Below are positions 24,701-35,459 of a stretch of DNA of 64,000 bases, piece after piece. A program made the translations under genes and the position numbers. Position 1 is the first letter of the stretch; every line of letters starts with the position of its first letter. The DNA is from Beroe forskalii (lineage: Eukaryota > Ctenophora > Nuda > Beroida > Beroidae): contig WFMF01000157.1 in the NCBI GenBank assembly GCA_011033025.1, positions 186,001 to 250,000 on the forward strand, in the 5' to 3' direction. Under the pieces are notes generated by a model. That model worked only from the letters and a program-made list of their open reading frames with translations, made no database searches and was not told the origin of the DNA.

Positions 24701-25766
24701 GTTGGGAAAGTGCAGAACACCTATGGTTTTGCTGAATAAAATACTCGTCCTATTGATAAGCATTGGCGATTTCTTAGTTGGTGGGTACCTGATAATAATT
24801 TCGTGGACAGATGCTAAGCGAAAAAGCAACTACTGTTCAATCCACAGGGAGTGGATAACCCAACCCTTTTGCTCCGTGCTGGGTGTCCTAAGTACGTTTG
24901 GTTCGCAGATTTCTCTGTTTTCAATGACTGCTCTAAGCTGTGCCAGGTATGTTGGCATACGAAATGCTATGAGTGTGGGTGGTAGTGTTAACAAAAGATC
25001 AGTTGCACTGATATGTGGACTTGTTTTGATGCTAGTTATACTTGCATTAGCAGTGGCTGTAGGACCACTTCTTATCTCACTCGAAGATTTCTTTGTAAAC
25101 GGACTTTACTATGACAAGACCATTCCTTTCTTTGTAGGACTGCCAGATAAGAGTCTTCTTACAACGATCATAGAGGCATACTATGGTAATATCAGAGGGA
25201 AGCAGCACATTTCATGGAAGAGAATAAGAGACATGATTTCCAAGATGTTCACTGATAACTACTCTGGAATCCGTTCCAAGAGAGTTAATTTTTATGGGAA
25301 TGACCCAGTTTGTTCATTCAAATACTTTGTTCGAGACGACGATCCGCAAAAGTTTTATGTGTGGATGATCTTAGTCATGAACTTCATCTGTTTTTTGGTT
25401 ATTTCATCTCTGTACATTGTCATCACTATCATCTCCATTGGTACATCCAGTGCCCTTGTGTCAAGTGGCCAAAACAAGGGGATTTCAAATAGAAATAAGA
25501 AACTAGATCATGGATCAATTACACCAGCTGGCTACATTCCAGAAGGAGTGGCTGTCACACAGTCATGTGACTTTGGGTACAAGCTATTGGGGGAGTGGCT
25601 TGCAGTTTGTGATGAGGGAGACAGCTACCACGACGTTTCGTCATGTGTACCCTTTGAAGGAGGTACACCAACTACCAAGACCCTCCTTGCTATAAAACTA
25701 AGAACTAAGTTTGCGATAATTTATGGTTTTTTTCCCATTTCCAATCACCGTTTTCGTTTTACGTAA
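18751..25766 (+). CDS. Galectin-like/sushi/SRCR-like/LDLa serpentine receptor, truncated after TM5
   Basis: Six exons with fully phase-compatible junctions: 18751-19372, 19637-19816, 20259-20762, 21658-21755, 22039-22297 and 22720-25766, giving about 1569 residues. Exons 1 and 3 each encode a beta-sandwich resembling galectin (FEIRINDVLVEASRFKIN-like; DNYDITINGVDL...LDRLHNF). Exon 2 is a sushi/CCP domain with four cysteines. Exons 4-5 form an atypical SRCR domain (GTVCGHEFDDEKANSLCHEL). Exon 6 is long and intronless. It has a cysteine-rich ectodomain with LDLa repeats (CDGVDDCQDRSDE, CDLVDDCGDNSDE, CDGFIDCRDMSDE). Five hydrophobic segments follow at roughly exon-frame residues 640-665, 675-702, 724-750, 767-795 and 885-915, with CARY in place of DRY after TM3. 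TM6 and TM7 are absent: after TM5 the frame enters a second sushi domain. LDLa-bearing receptors include the relaxin/GRL101 type, but no leucine-rich repeats are seen here. The start follows a CAG, so a 5' exon may exist. Intron 3 carries a MITE. Confidence 0.75.
20887..21543. mobile_element. Tc1/mariner-like MITE in receptor intron 3
   Basis: Inverted termini of about 30 bp (CAGGGTTGGTAATAAGTC at the left; complement with GACTTATTATCAACCCTG at the right) are flanked by TA on both sides (20885-20886, 21544-21545). Length is 657 bp with no ORF. An internal repeat of the CAGGGTTGGTA motif lies near 21080. It is inserted between the second galectin-like exon and the first SRCR exon. Confidence 0.75.
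22283..22500. repeat. Degenerate 25-bp minisatellite at SRCR exon 5 donor
   Basis: Starts at the exon 5 end (CAAGTCCAATGAAG|GTTAGTT) and repeats imperfectly downstream as GAGGTTAGTTGATGCAAGTT and related variants up to about 22500. It is the decayed counterpart of the regular array at 27437-27990. Confidence 0.75.
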
Positions 25767-27450
25767 GACACCGAGGAAGAGTTACGAGAAATGGTGACTA
25801 GTAATAGTAAGAAGCTTGTGAGAATATCACCTTAATCTATAGTGTTGAATCTAGTGGCCTTATTAGCTTTTATTACGTCGTCCTTTTTTAACTGGTCCTA
25901 TGGACAAAAAATCGAATCATTTTTGAGCCAATTTAACAGACGCCTAGGACATTTTTTCAAAACAGATGCCAGATTTAGGATTTTATGCTCTGAAGTAGCT
26001 ACTAAAAACCTTTCATCCCAGACTTCAAACTAGACAACGATGTGTACATCGTGATAACCCACGACAACTATGATATCATTATAAATGGTGTGAACCTGCA
26101 GAATAAGTTTCCAGTAGATCTAGATAGGTTGCATAACTTCCGAGGCATTTGCATCTACACTGAGGGATCGTGTGCACACATTGATGTACAAAACAGCTAC
26201 ATGTCCGATGGAGGTTGGTTACAGTGAGGGTTATCGAACTTTCATTAAGTCTCAATTGCTCTGCCAATCTTTAAAATAAGAATAATGACACTGGAAAGCG
26301 TAGTGCAGCCAGAAATGCACATTTAATCGATAAAAAGAACTATGTGCCTTTACAAGGCACAATTGCCAAATTTGAATTGATTGCAGGAGGATATACCTTT
26401 CACCTGGTCGATGGAGAAGGGAAAAAGGTGGAGCTTGGACAGACCTCTGGGTTGATCATAGCAAGAAGAATTGGTTACCCTAAGGTAATCAATTATTAGA
26501 AATCCAAGGTAGTACTTATTGGAAATGCATCACAGAAAGATGTCATATTGTACACTTATTCAAGATAAATAAGTAAATAACAGTTCTCCCTCTTTTATTG
26601 TGAATTAGGCAGTATCTCCACAACCTGGTCTTCTTTTATATAAAACTTCTCTAACTCTATTGTACAGCTATAGAATTGAAAATAAATTCCAAAAAACTGT
26701 CATATCTCCAAAAATTGTGGCCAGTATGTTATGACCATCTTAGCATGGGACTTCACACCCCCCCCCTTGTTTTCAAAAGGCCCCTTCTAGAAAAATCTTA
26801 GGGGGGGCTAGGCCCTGTCTAGGGTTTTTCTCTAAAATTTGAACATCAAAAGGAAGTTGAAATCAAGTTCAGTCAGAGAGAAATTTTTCTTGAAATTCAC
26901 CTTTTTAAAAGTTTTAAAGTCGAAAATCTCATGTAATAAAACATGATATTACATGAGCACAACTTCGTAATTTTTCATCCAATTTTGGCAAACAAATACA
27001 CTAATTAATCATCAGCTCGTGGAGACAAATCGACAGGGCTACGTTAAAAATCACACGAAATGGACTAGAGAACACTGTCAAACTGTTGGTGCACGCCAAG
27101 GCTATCCTTGCCAACTCCCAAATTCTTGTATTCCAAAGTATAAGGCTTGAACCCCCTCCTCCCCTCCCCTCAAATATGACCTATTTTTCAGGAAGGCACC
27201 ATATGTGGTTACAAGTTTGAAGAACAATCAGCGCAAAGCCTGTGTCAGGAGTTAGGCTTTCCTGGCTTTGAAGGCTGGCACGTTAATAGTTTACCAGTAG
27301 AGATGCACACCAACTATACGGTATTCATTTACCAAGTTTCCTGTGATGATCAAGGGCGATGTGATTATAGCACGGTATCTGACAGTCAGGAAATCCGTGA
27401 GAATTGTCACAACTCTAACAATGTGTTCCTGTCTTGCAAGTCCAATGAAG
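25500..27450 (+). pseudogene. Second, partial sushi/galectin/SRCR unit (duplicated ectodomain)
   Basis: Copy of the first unit's exons 2-5. The sushi sequence (25507-25662) lies in frame after TM5. It has lost its acceptor and first cysteine (ICNP-equivalent reads ISNR) but keeps the phase 1 donor G|GTACAC. The galectin-like exon survives only as its last 64 codons (26022-26213), with a substitute CCCAG acceptor of matching phase. The 5' part is replaced by sequence resembling the repeat at about 57890. SRCR exons 26387-26484 and 27192-27450 have exactly the same lengths (98 and 259 bp) and phases as copy 1 and stay open. No second LDLa/7TM exon follows. It may be spliced to the upstream receptor, but these disulfide domains would then sit on the cytoplasmic side of TM5, so a rearranged non-functional unit is more likely. 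Confidence 0.65.
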
Positions 27451-27990
27451 GTTAGTTGATGCAGGTCCAATGAAGGTTAGTTGATACATGTCCAATGAAG
27501 GTTAGTTGATACATGTCCAATGAAGGTTAGTTGATGCATGTCCAATGAAGGTTAGTTGATACATGTCCAATGAAGGTTAGTTGATACATGTCCAATGAAG
27601 GTTAGTTGATACATGTCCAATGAAGGTTAGTTGATTCATGTCCAATGAAGGTTAGTTAATGCAAGTCCAATGAAGGTTAGTTGATACATGTCCAATGAAG
27701 GTTGATGCAAGTCCAATGCAGGTTAGTTGATACATGTCCAATGAAGGTTAGTTGATGCAGGTCCAATGAAGGTTAGTTGATGCATATCCAATGAAGGTTA
27801 GTTGATGCATGTCCAATGAAGGTTAGTTGATACATGTCCAATGAAGGTTAGTTGATGCAAGTCCAATGAAGGTTAGTTGATACATGTCCAATGCAGGTTA
27901 GTTGATACATGTCCAATGAAGGTTAGTTGATGCATGTCCAATGAACGTTAGCTTAGGCATGTCCAATGAAGGTTAGTTGATACACCTGCA
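27437..27990. repeat. 25-bp minisatellite of SRCR exon/donor junctions
   Basis: About 22 units of GTTAGTTGATACATGTCCAA plus TGAAG. The unit contains TCCAATGAAG, the last bases of the SRCR exon ending at 27450, and GTTAGTT, its splice donor. Main variants are GCAAGT, ACATGT and GCAGGT before CCAATG. One unit has lost 6 bp near 27700. Confidence 0.95.
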
Positions 27991-27999
27991 CAATGACTG

Positions 28000-28340
28000 T
28001 TAGTTAAAGCAAGTCCAATATATGTTTGGTGCAATAGTCGCAGGCCATCACGACCCCCAGCAGGGTGTGATGGCAACTCTCCATAGCAAAGTGTTCTGCT
28101 GTAACCCACTCGGCTGAACTACTAGTCAACTAGAACCACTTACCGGGTACAAGGTGGTGCTGCTCTTTCGGGCATCAACTGTGCGGGGGCGACTCTCCGC
28201 AGATATCCTACCTTGATCCCTTGGTAAGTATGGCTGATGAGGCAGGAGGCTATTTCTAACGCTTAAAGCTTTGAGAAAGTTACAGGTGCTGGACATAGTG
28301 AGTAGGTTAACATAGGTAGTTGAAGTTGCTTTCAATGAAG
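28000..28340. other. Unassigned segment between minisatellite and repeat element
   Basis: GC-richer than its surroundings (CATCACGACCCCCAGC, CTCGGCTGAACTACTAG). It has no exon with clear splice sites. A trace of the minisatellite unit (TTTCAATGAAGGTTACTTG) reappears at 28330, suggesting the array once extended this far or that the segment is inserted. Confidence 0.35.
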
Positions 28341-28344
28341 GTTA

Positions 28345-29805
28345 CTTGGGTGTCAATTAGCCACATTAATTCCACGAGCTTGCGAGTGAATTCATGCAAT
28401 AAATGCACGAGCTTGCGAGTGCATTTATTGAGTAATTGCGAGCTTGCGAGTGCAATTACGATGGTAATTTTAACACCCAAGTGTGTATTTACTGTATTAT
28501 TACCCTGCCATATACGCAGCAATCAAAGGAGACGGTTTGAAACTTAGAAACATTTTAATATGAACGAACGTGCGTGTTTGTATTCGAACTCAACGTTTAA
28601 TGAAGAATAGGTACACTATCTCATAATTGAAACAGGCAAAAATTTTGGACAAATTTGCCAGTGATAAATCATCATCGTTTCGGGGTCAATTCAGCAAATG
28701 TATCCAAAAGTCCAAATGATAGAACCAGCGCCCAGCATTGATACATACTGTTAGTGTATAACGTAGTGTATAACGTAGTGTATGTATAATGTATATTATG
28801 TACTTATGTACTTCACAAAGATTTTGGCATGATCTTTCATTGCCATAAAAACATGAATCATTGAAAACATGAATCATTGAAGATACGTACTCAATCGAAA
28901 ACAAAACAATTCACACCACAACCATAAACAACTGACTCTAGAGCTACAATCTTATGCGGATCTCGTATGTGAATATAGTCAGCTAAATCTTTAGAATGTA
29001 TCAAAATGTATGTATTCACTCCTCAAGTTGAACAATCAGTTTTGCGCCATGATCATTATCTTCATCCCGATCTAAATTAAGAAACGAACACTGACAGATA
29101 GAAATGACGGCGCACAGAAATAATGAAAATGAAATTGATAAAACGGAGCAATACACCATACATACGGCGCCACAAGTCTGCGTTATATCTCTAACACTAG
29201 ATAAATAAACATTGAGACAAGGATGGAGTTATCAAGCGCGTCTGGGTGGCGCCATTTAGGTATATACGATAGTACTGTTCCATTTATCTATTTTATCTTT
29301 AATCTTGTGTTTCCCTATTATATCATTTTGATACATCGTATTTTATACATTGTGCTCCTAATTTACTTTATCTTGTGCTACCAAATGTACCATTAAGAAT
29401 ATAACATAGCATATATCGTACCGAACATATTGTGCTCCTTATCGCTATTTTATCTTGTTTTACAGTATATATACGGTTGAGAATAAATTATATCGAATCG
29501 TTTTTATATGGAAAGTGCGATAACAGATATCATGGGAACTTATTATTCTCCTATTTATATCCGCATAGAGATAGCAAATAGGTTAGAACCGTGCGAATGG
29601 CTGTTTTCAGAAAATTTGCAGTAATTCAACAGTAGTAATTCAACAGTTGGGAATAGTAATTCAACACTTGAATAGTAATTCAATAGTTGAGGTATAGTAA
29701 TTACACACTTGACAGTAATTCAACTGCTGGGTACGGTGATATTACATGATTAATATTGCTCAAAAATTCGAAAAGTAATTACACTGCAGGGTAATAATAT
29801 CTGTA
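28345..29805. mobile_element. 1.3-1.5 kb repeat element, copy 2 (inverted)
   Basis: Inverted copy of 12581-13850. The palindromic CGAGCTTGCGAGTG block (28360-28490) comes first, then GACGGTTTGAAACTTAG, the GCGCCACAAGTCTGCG block near 29165 and CAACAGTAGTAATTC units near 29620-29720, ending at CTGCAGGGTAATAATA. Divergence is small, mostly indels. The two copies are about 15 kb apart. Confidence 0.75.
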
Positions 29806-29837
29806 AGTTTGGTTTACTTGTTAGGGTTGCTTTGCTT

Positions 29838-31125
29838 GTATTCCCGCCCTGGCCAGGGCGGTAACCCCCTGCATATCAGAAAAAAAGAAATAGAGAGTCG
29901 GGACCTATCTAGAACGATTCGTCGTAAAATTTTAGGTCTAGAACAACCGTTCTCATAGATACGTGTATACTTAAATCGCGCGCTACAGTAACGTAACTGG
30001 CCAGGGCTATATATGAGAGAATTCGGTGTCACAGTAGTTTAATAAGACATAATAATAATAATATGAAGATAATTTGGGACCCAATTTAAAACGATGAGAT
30101 CTCAAGTTCCACAAATAGTAGAGACACGATCGAGGTCACGTTTTGTAGATCTAAGATGGGAAAATGTAATAGGCTATAAGAGAAGCTCTGGTGACGTCAT
30201 TATGACGTCATCAACTTAGCGAAATTTTACTGCTTTTTTTTGCGAAAATAGGTCGTTTTCGAGCGCTTTTTTCACCAAGAAGGAATGGAGATAGCTTCTT
30301 GATTTTTCCGAATGGGAGTTAGCAAATTTAAAGAGCTTTCAGAAAATCATATGGATTATTGGTCTATCTCGATTCTTCATCGAGATATACGCGATTTTCT
30401 AAGGTGCGGTAAACAATCGATGTCGAAAATTTAGGACAAAACTTAAACGAGTGATATGTCAAGAACTGCGACTTATCTTGAGATTAGACCGGTCAAAGTA
30501 TGTTGTACTAAGGCGGAATTGTCTTATAGGCTATATGTATATGGGAAGTTGGTTTGAGCCTATTTGGGTGCTGTGATGACGTCATCAAAATCGCGTAAAA
30601 CCACTAAAATAGCGTATTTTGCGATGAAACGCTATTATACGCTACTTTGAACATCTCTAACTCAGAGAGTTTTCATCGGAATATGTTAAACTTCGATATT
30701 TTGCTTTTAGACCTCGAGATTTAGCTATAAAACGAGTTTCAAGGTGATCGGTCAAAATATGTCGTCATGCGAAGCCTCTAAATATTGAGCCGCAAAATGG
30801 TTGAAATTATGTTAATGATGAAAAATTGTACTTTAGCCTTATTCTGTGATACGATGACGAACTAATAATGGTTTCCTCATGTCTCTCAGTGACTAAATGT
30901 GGGAAATATACGATGAAATAGTGAATCACGTGAGTTCACGCAGACGTTTTGTAGAAATTAGGGGATTTAAAGAAATTGATATTTACACGCGATTTTCGAC
31001 TTGATTACGTTGAAATGAGTTCAAATACGACTAATTCACATGAAATTAGATCTGGGTGCTACATTTCAGCACGTGAGTTCACGTGGACGATTTGTAGAAA
31101 TTAGGAAATTGGTCGGTTCTAGTAA
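29838..31125. repeat. Left arm of a long inverted repeat
   Basis: 29838-30050 (CCCGCCCTGGCCAGGGCGG onward) is inverted at 41097-41311. 30043-31125 (from an AATAATAATA run through TGACGTCATTATGACGTCAT) is inverted at 35460-36540. The two stretches are contiguous here. In the right arm they are separated by the Helitron-like array and other sequence. No ORF was recognised in the arm. Confidence 0.85.
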
Positions 31126-31339
31126 TTCCAAGGGTCATTTGTTGGGAAGGAGAAGGGGTCATTTGGTGTGGAAATCGTTTATTTAGATATCATGAGTGAA
31201 TTTCAGAAAACGCCAACATATTGCAAGAAGAAAACTTCCCCTTGGATATACTTGAATCGATAACAAATCTGATGAATCTGATCATGGAATGTACCTATGG
31301 ATGTTATGAATTTAACATTGAATGATTGAAGGAATGTAC

Positions 31340-32570
31340 CTATGGAAGTGTATGTCGTCGAGTGCTATGTCTCCCTGAGTGTTACTGCCCAGGGTTCCTT
31401 TGAACGTTACGACCGCCTGGTGTCGCTCCCCAACAAAGAAGCCTGCGTATCGCCATCCGTCACCACTTGCTCCTGTCTGAGACCACGCCTCGAGTTGACC
31501 CGAGGTGTCAGTCACGTAAACCTGGGGTGGGAGGTGTCAATCTCAGGTTAGAATAAGCTTATTGGTGGTAAAATGGTGATAAATGGGATAGGTATGCCCG
31601 GAGAAATCTGATAGCTATCAATTAGTTTTTACTTGATAAAGTTAAAGTTAAGACTCTTAACTTAAGAATCCATATGATTAGATGATTGATGCCTACGCAC
31701 CTGCAGTTTTCCAGATCCGGTTCCCTTCATGTTGTACCAGAAGGTGATGGTACAGAGGGGTCCTGTGTTCTCGATGGTTTGGGAGACCAGAGTGCCGATC
31801 CTACCTCGGTACCCGGCGCTGGCGTTTAGTAACATGTAGTTACCCAGTGCGTTACCTGGGGGAGACACGTAACTTGAGTGCCAGAGACAGGTAACCGAGG
31901 TGTCACAATGTAACTTCAAACATGTAAGAATTCAGAGAATTTATTCATTTAGCTATCAGAATATGTTCACTTGACAAATAAAAAGGAACATGATGCACCC
32001 TCACTATGATTGCCCCCTTACCGAGTGTGTGATCGAAGGCAGGTCCAGTAGCGGGAGGGTTGCTTGGTCCCCTGTGTCTCACCCACTTGAAGGAGCTGGG
32101 TGTGGTCCACGAACACAGACCGAACTCGAAGTTACACGATCCGTCTGAAATGTAGCTCAGTGTCGTATACATTTTGAAAATAAAACGAAACTGTCGTTTT
32201 CCTTAGTTTGAAAATTGTAGCTATTCAAAATATGGACACGAGTCTTGAAACACCCTGTATGTGGCACATAATCTGGGTTTGTGTTGAGGAAAACAATTTT
32301 TACTACCCAGCTTCCATCTGAGCACTTCAAGATTGCCGTAGATGAAGATGATCGAGTGATTTTGATCTTTTGAACGCCTTCTTTTGAACGTTTACAATTT
32401 CATTGGTTACGTACCTTGCCCGAACACGTAGACGTCGTTGGCATTGTAGCCTCCTTTGCCGTTGACACACTCAGTTGATATACCGTACTTGTTGTAGTTG
32501 CTCAAAACGTCCTTCCCAGAGTAACACTGTCCACCGTCTTGTAGTGCAAATGCCGTGTACTTGTATGTTA
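31340..32570 (-). CDS. WSC-like/MAM domain extracellular protein (partial)
   Basis: Four exons in transcription order: about 32570-32415 (WSC-like: YTAFALQDGGQCYSGKDVL then ECVNGKGGYNANDVYVFGQ), 32144-32022, 31855-31701 and 31521-31340. All joints are phase-compatible (1, 1, 0), with donors GTACGT, GTAAGG and GTGCGT and CAG acceptors. The last three exons form a complete MAM domain: DGSCNFEFGLCSW, HTLGNALGNYMLLNASAG, TITFWYNMKGTGSGKLQV, GDIALDDIHF. MAM domains are extracellular adhesion/dimerisation modules. The WSC-like exon is related to the plus-strand gene at 10.5-11.2 kb. Its acceptor (ACATACAAG) abuts a dispersed repeat at 32575. Further exons upstream (possibly 35454) and downstream are not resolved. 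The gene lies inside the long inverted repeat. Confidence 0.75.
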
Positions 32571-32574
32571 TTAT

Positions 32575-33510
32575 ATCCACTCGCGTGCGCTTTTTGAAGA
32601 CATTTTAGGTAGCGGGCGCGCGCGGCCCGGTAAAATATCTGCACGCTAAATTTGATATACCCACCGGATATAGCCCGGCCCGCGAGAGCAGTTCTACGCC
32701 GGTTCCAATATAGCCCGCCTCTTGGAAGAAAATATTTTTTTGGTGCTAAACTGGCTGAGATCGTGAAAGTGTCCACAACAACAATTTTAGCAGCAAAATA
32801 TCGATCATGAGGCAAAAAAACTAACAAATAGAAGGATTTTTGTGGGTTGATTATCGACAAAAATATCGAGGCGATGGAAAGTTAAAGTCAAAACACTGAA
32901 ATTGATATTCATCATTGTTCAGCAGCTTACTGAATCATGAAATTATGAGAAGTAGTTCAACTTCGAAATAAATTGGATAAAATTGACAGCAAAACAACAT
33001 AGGTATCGATAATTAATAAATATTCAGCAAAATATGTGGCCAACAGTAGACAAAAGTCAGGTCAAATAGCAGAAAACAGTGAACTGCAGTGATAGCAGTG
33101 ATAGCAGTGATAGAACAATTCTGTAAAATTCTGTAAAAGCAATCATTCCGAGAAGAGAAGTAAAAAGATAGGTACAAAATCAAAACGAGAGAATGAAATA
33201 CAATATCATGAAATAAAGTTAGGAATTTGAATTTGAGTTGATCATTAATTGCATTGCCATGTTGTCATGGTTACATTCTTCGAAATGTAAGAGGTGAGGA
33301 GCAATACGTCATTATCATTAAGTAACAATGGTGCATTATTTTTCTCACACACAGCGGATACGATGTAAAATAAATGCCGCCTAATTACGACACTCTGATA
33401 CATTGTGCAACTTCTCATGAGAAAAATTTTGAGGGACACTTTATTCTATTGACTTACCATATTCAACCATGGTATTACGTCATTCTCATTTGCCTATTAT
33501 AACAGTGCTG
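32575..33510. repeat. Dispersed 0.9 kb repeat, copy 1
   Basis: Same orientation and order as 41311-42195: TCCACTCGCGTGCGC, GCGGGCGCGCGCG, TAGCCCGCCTC, AACAACAATTTTAGC, GATAGCAGTGATAGC, ATTGCATTGCCATG, TTCAACCATGG. It begins immediately upstream of the WSC-like exon of the MAM gene. It has no ORF of substance. Ends are not defined by inverted repeats. Confidence 0.8.
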
Positions 33511-34500
33511 CAGAGTTTCACCAAATGTAAATACGCTCATTTTAACCAATTTTCTTTCATCGTTTTGTATCACTTTTCAAGTTCTGCTGTAACTGATGCG
33601 TTTCACAAAGTGACATGCTACCATTTTCCCCTTTGTTTGTTTTTCCAATTATTGTTTGTTTTTCCAAGATTGCTAGTGTTTTAAGTTTAATTAACAGCAT
33701 CTAACCACATTTTTAGCCAATAATCCTTCGATTGCAAGACCTTTGAGATTGATCCATGCTTTGATTCGATTCGCCTTTAAAATTTTCGCCCTCGGGCCCT
33801 TCGGGCCCTCGGGCTCACAACTGCTAGATATGCTTTACCAACCCCTTCGATCAAATACTTACGGTGCTTAATCGTGTTTGTATTGCATTTGTGAAAAAAT
33901 TAGATTTTTGTTAATTAGAGAAAAAACTCAATATTATTGTTGCAAAACCTTCCTGTGTGTTCAAATCTTCGGTTGGCAGACATTCAACTTTTTCATCTTA
34001 GATATGCCATTCTCCCAAAAGCTCACGCGAGTGGGATATATACCATATACTCCTCTCGCCTCGTGGGCTGAATTTCGTATAACACTCGGGCTCTTCGAGC
34101 CCTGCGTGCTATACGATATATATCCCACTCGGGCTAGCGCCCTCGAGGGATATATTTTCATATCGCACGCGCATGCGCGTGCGATATGAAATTCAGCCCT
34201 AGAGGCTGCGGGTATATGTATATATACCACTCCAGTGCAGATAACTACAGTGCAATATAAAATACATAGACACGGTGCGCGAAGGGATCTATTTCAGATA
34301 GAACCCGCGTAGCGGGTTCTATCTGATAGAATGATACGAGTGCGCGCAGCGCACGAGTTTTCATTCTTTGTGTAATCCCGAGACGAAGTCGAGGGGTTAC
34401 ACTTATATAGACTCTGAGAGCACCGTGTCTATGTATTATAGATGAGTCCGGGTTATTGCATGAGAGTCTAAAAACACAACTAATGGAAATAACTGGTAAC
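33511..34500. repeat. Two palindromic foldback elements
   Basis: 33785-33820 is a GGGCCCTTCGGGCCC palindrome cluster. 34020-34230 folds on itself: GTGGGATATATACC and GGGCTGAATTTCGTAT pair with ATATGAAATTCAGCCC and GGGTATATGTATATATACC, around a GCACGCGCATGCGCGTGC centre. 34262-34436 has perfect 17-bp arms (ATACATAGACACGGTGC) and two inner palindromes (GAACCCGCGTAGCGGGTTC, GTGCGCGCAGCGCAC). No gene was found. Confidence 0.75.
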
Positions 34501-35180
34501 ACGATTGGCAGAACAAGCATTTCAGCTTTTCAAGAGATTCAGTGCTTTGATTGGTTGATTTGCAACTTTGCAGAATTGACTTGAGGATGGCAGGAGAAGG
34601 ATGGTTCATGAACAGAAATAAGTCTATGAATTAAACAGGAGTATATTTCAAAGAGGACTATTGTACGATAACAAATGCAATAACAAAAACAATATCAATC
34701 AAAGAATCAAAACAGCAAACACAATATCGACGAATATTAGGGCACTACGATAATCTGCAGGAGCATGCAAAAGAGGTAAATTGACCTCTTCTCGCCGTGT
34801 TAACAAGTAAAGCAGAGCCAGAACGGCGAAACGAAACAGAAATTAAGTGCAACAACTGTGTATGAGAGAATGAGAAACCGTTTTCTGAAGGATATTGCTC
34901 CGAAACCAGTGGCACGTGCGCGCGCGCAACACGTGACCTTGATTTGGTACAGTAACAGTGGCACGTGTGCGAGTCACGTGGGACGGTAATTACATGTTTA
35001 GAGAGATTCTCGTGGGAACGAAACATTTGGTATACATGTTGCGAGTAAGAGTGCGTGTTGTTTGAAAGGAGTACAATAAACTGAAACTATGTGATAGAGA
35101 CAGTGAATGTATTTGATAGAGGGATTATGCCAGCGTGTCTATCGCTCTATTTTTTATCCCCTCCCGCTGGCTAAATCCTC
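34501..35180. other. Intergenic, no gene seen
   Basis: AT-rich sequence. It contains CACGTGCGCGCGCGCAACACGTG near 34912 and a GAGTCCGGGTTATTGC motif (34444) matched inverted at 35190 (GCAATAACCCGGAC). No exon was recognised. Confidence 0.4.
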
Positions 35181-35324
35181 ACGCAATAACCCGGACGAAT
35201 CTATAAGGACATATTGCACTCTCAGATATCTGATATTTGCACGAGTGCAATATCAAAATATCTAAATATGCACGAGTGCAATATCTCCATACGAAGGTAG
35301 TTTTCCGTACTGATAAGGAATTAC

Positions 35325-35454
35325 TATATATTATAGGCTCTCCAAAACCGAGACGGTTGTCGTAGTAACCCCCTGCTGATTTGGTGACGTCAGTCCATGT
35401 CTTTCGGTTGGAACCAATGTAACTAAACCTCACGCAGTCCGAAACAACGTTATT
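35325..35454 (-). CDS. Candidate exon beside the inverted-repeat arm
   Basis: On the minus strand a CAAGTTAG acceptor precedes an open segment reading SDCVRFSYIGSNRKTW, then TDVTKSAGGYYDNRLGFGEP. The donor is uncertain (a GTAATT near 35325). It could be an upstream exon of the WSC-like/MAM gene. I do not recognise the domain. Its acceptor sits within 10 bp of the right arm of the inverted repeat. Confidence 0.35.
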
Positions 35455-35459
35455 CTAAC

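Noticed and set aside
27437-27990. CRISPR array
   Set aside because: The 25-bp units are directly adjacent with no unique spacers, the genome is eukaryotic, and the unit derives from a splice junction.
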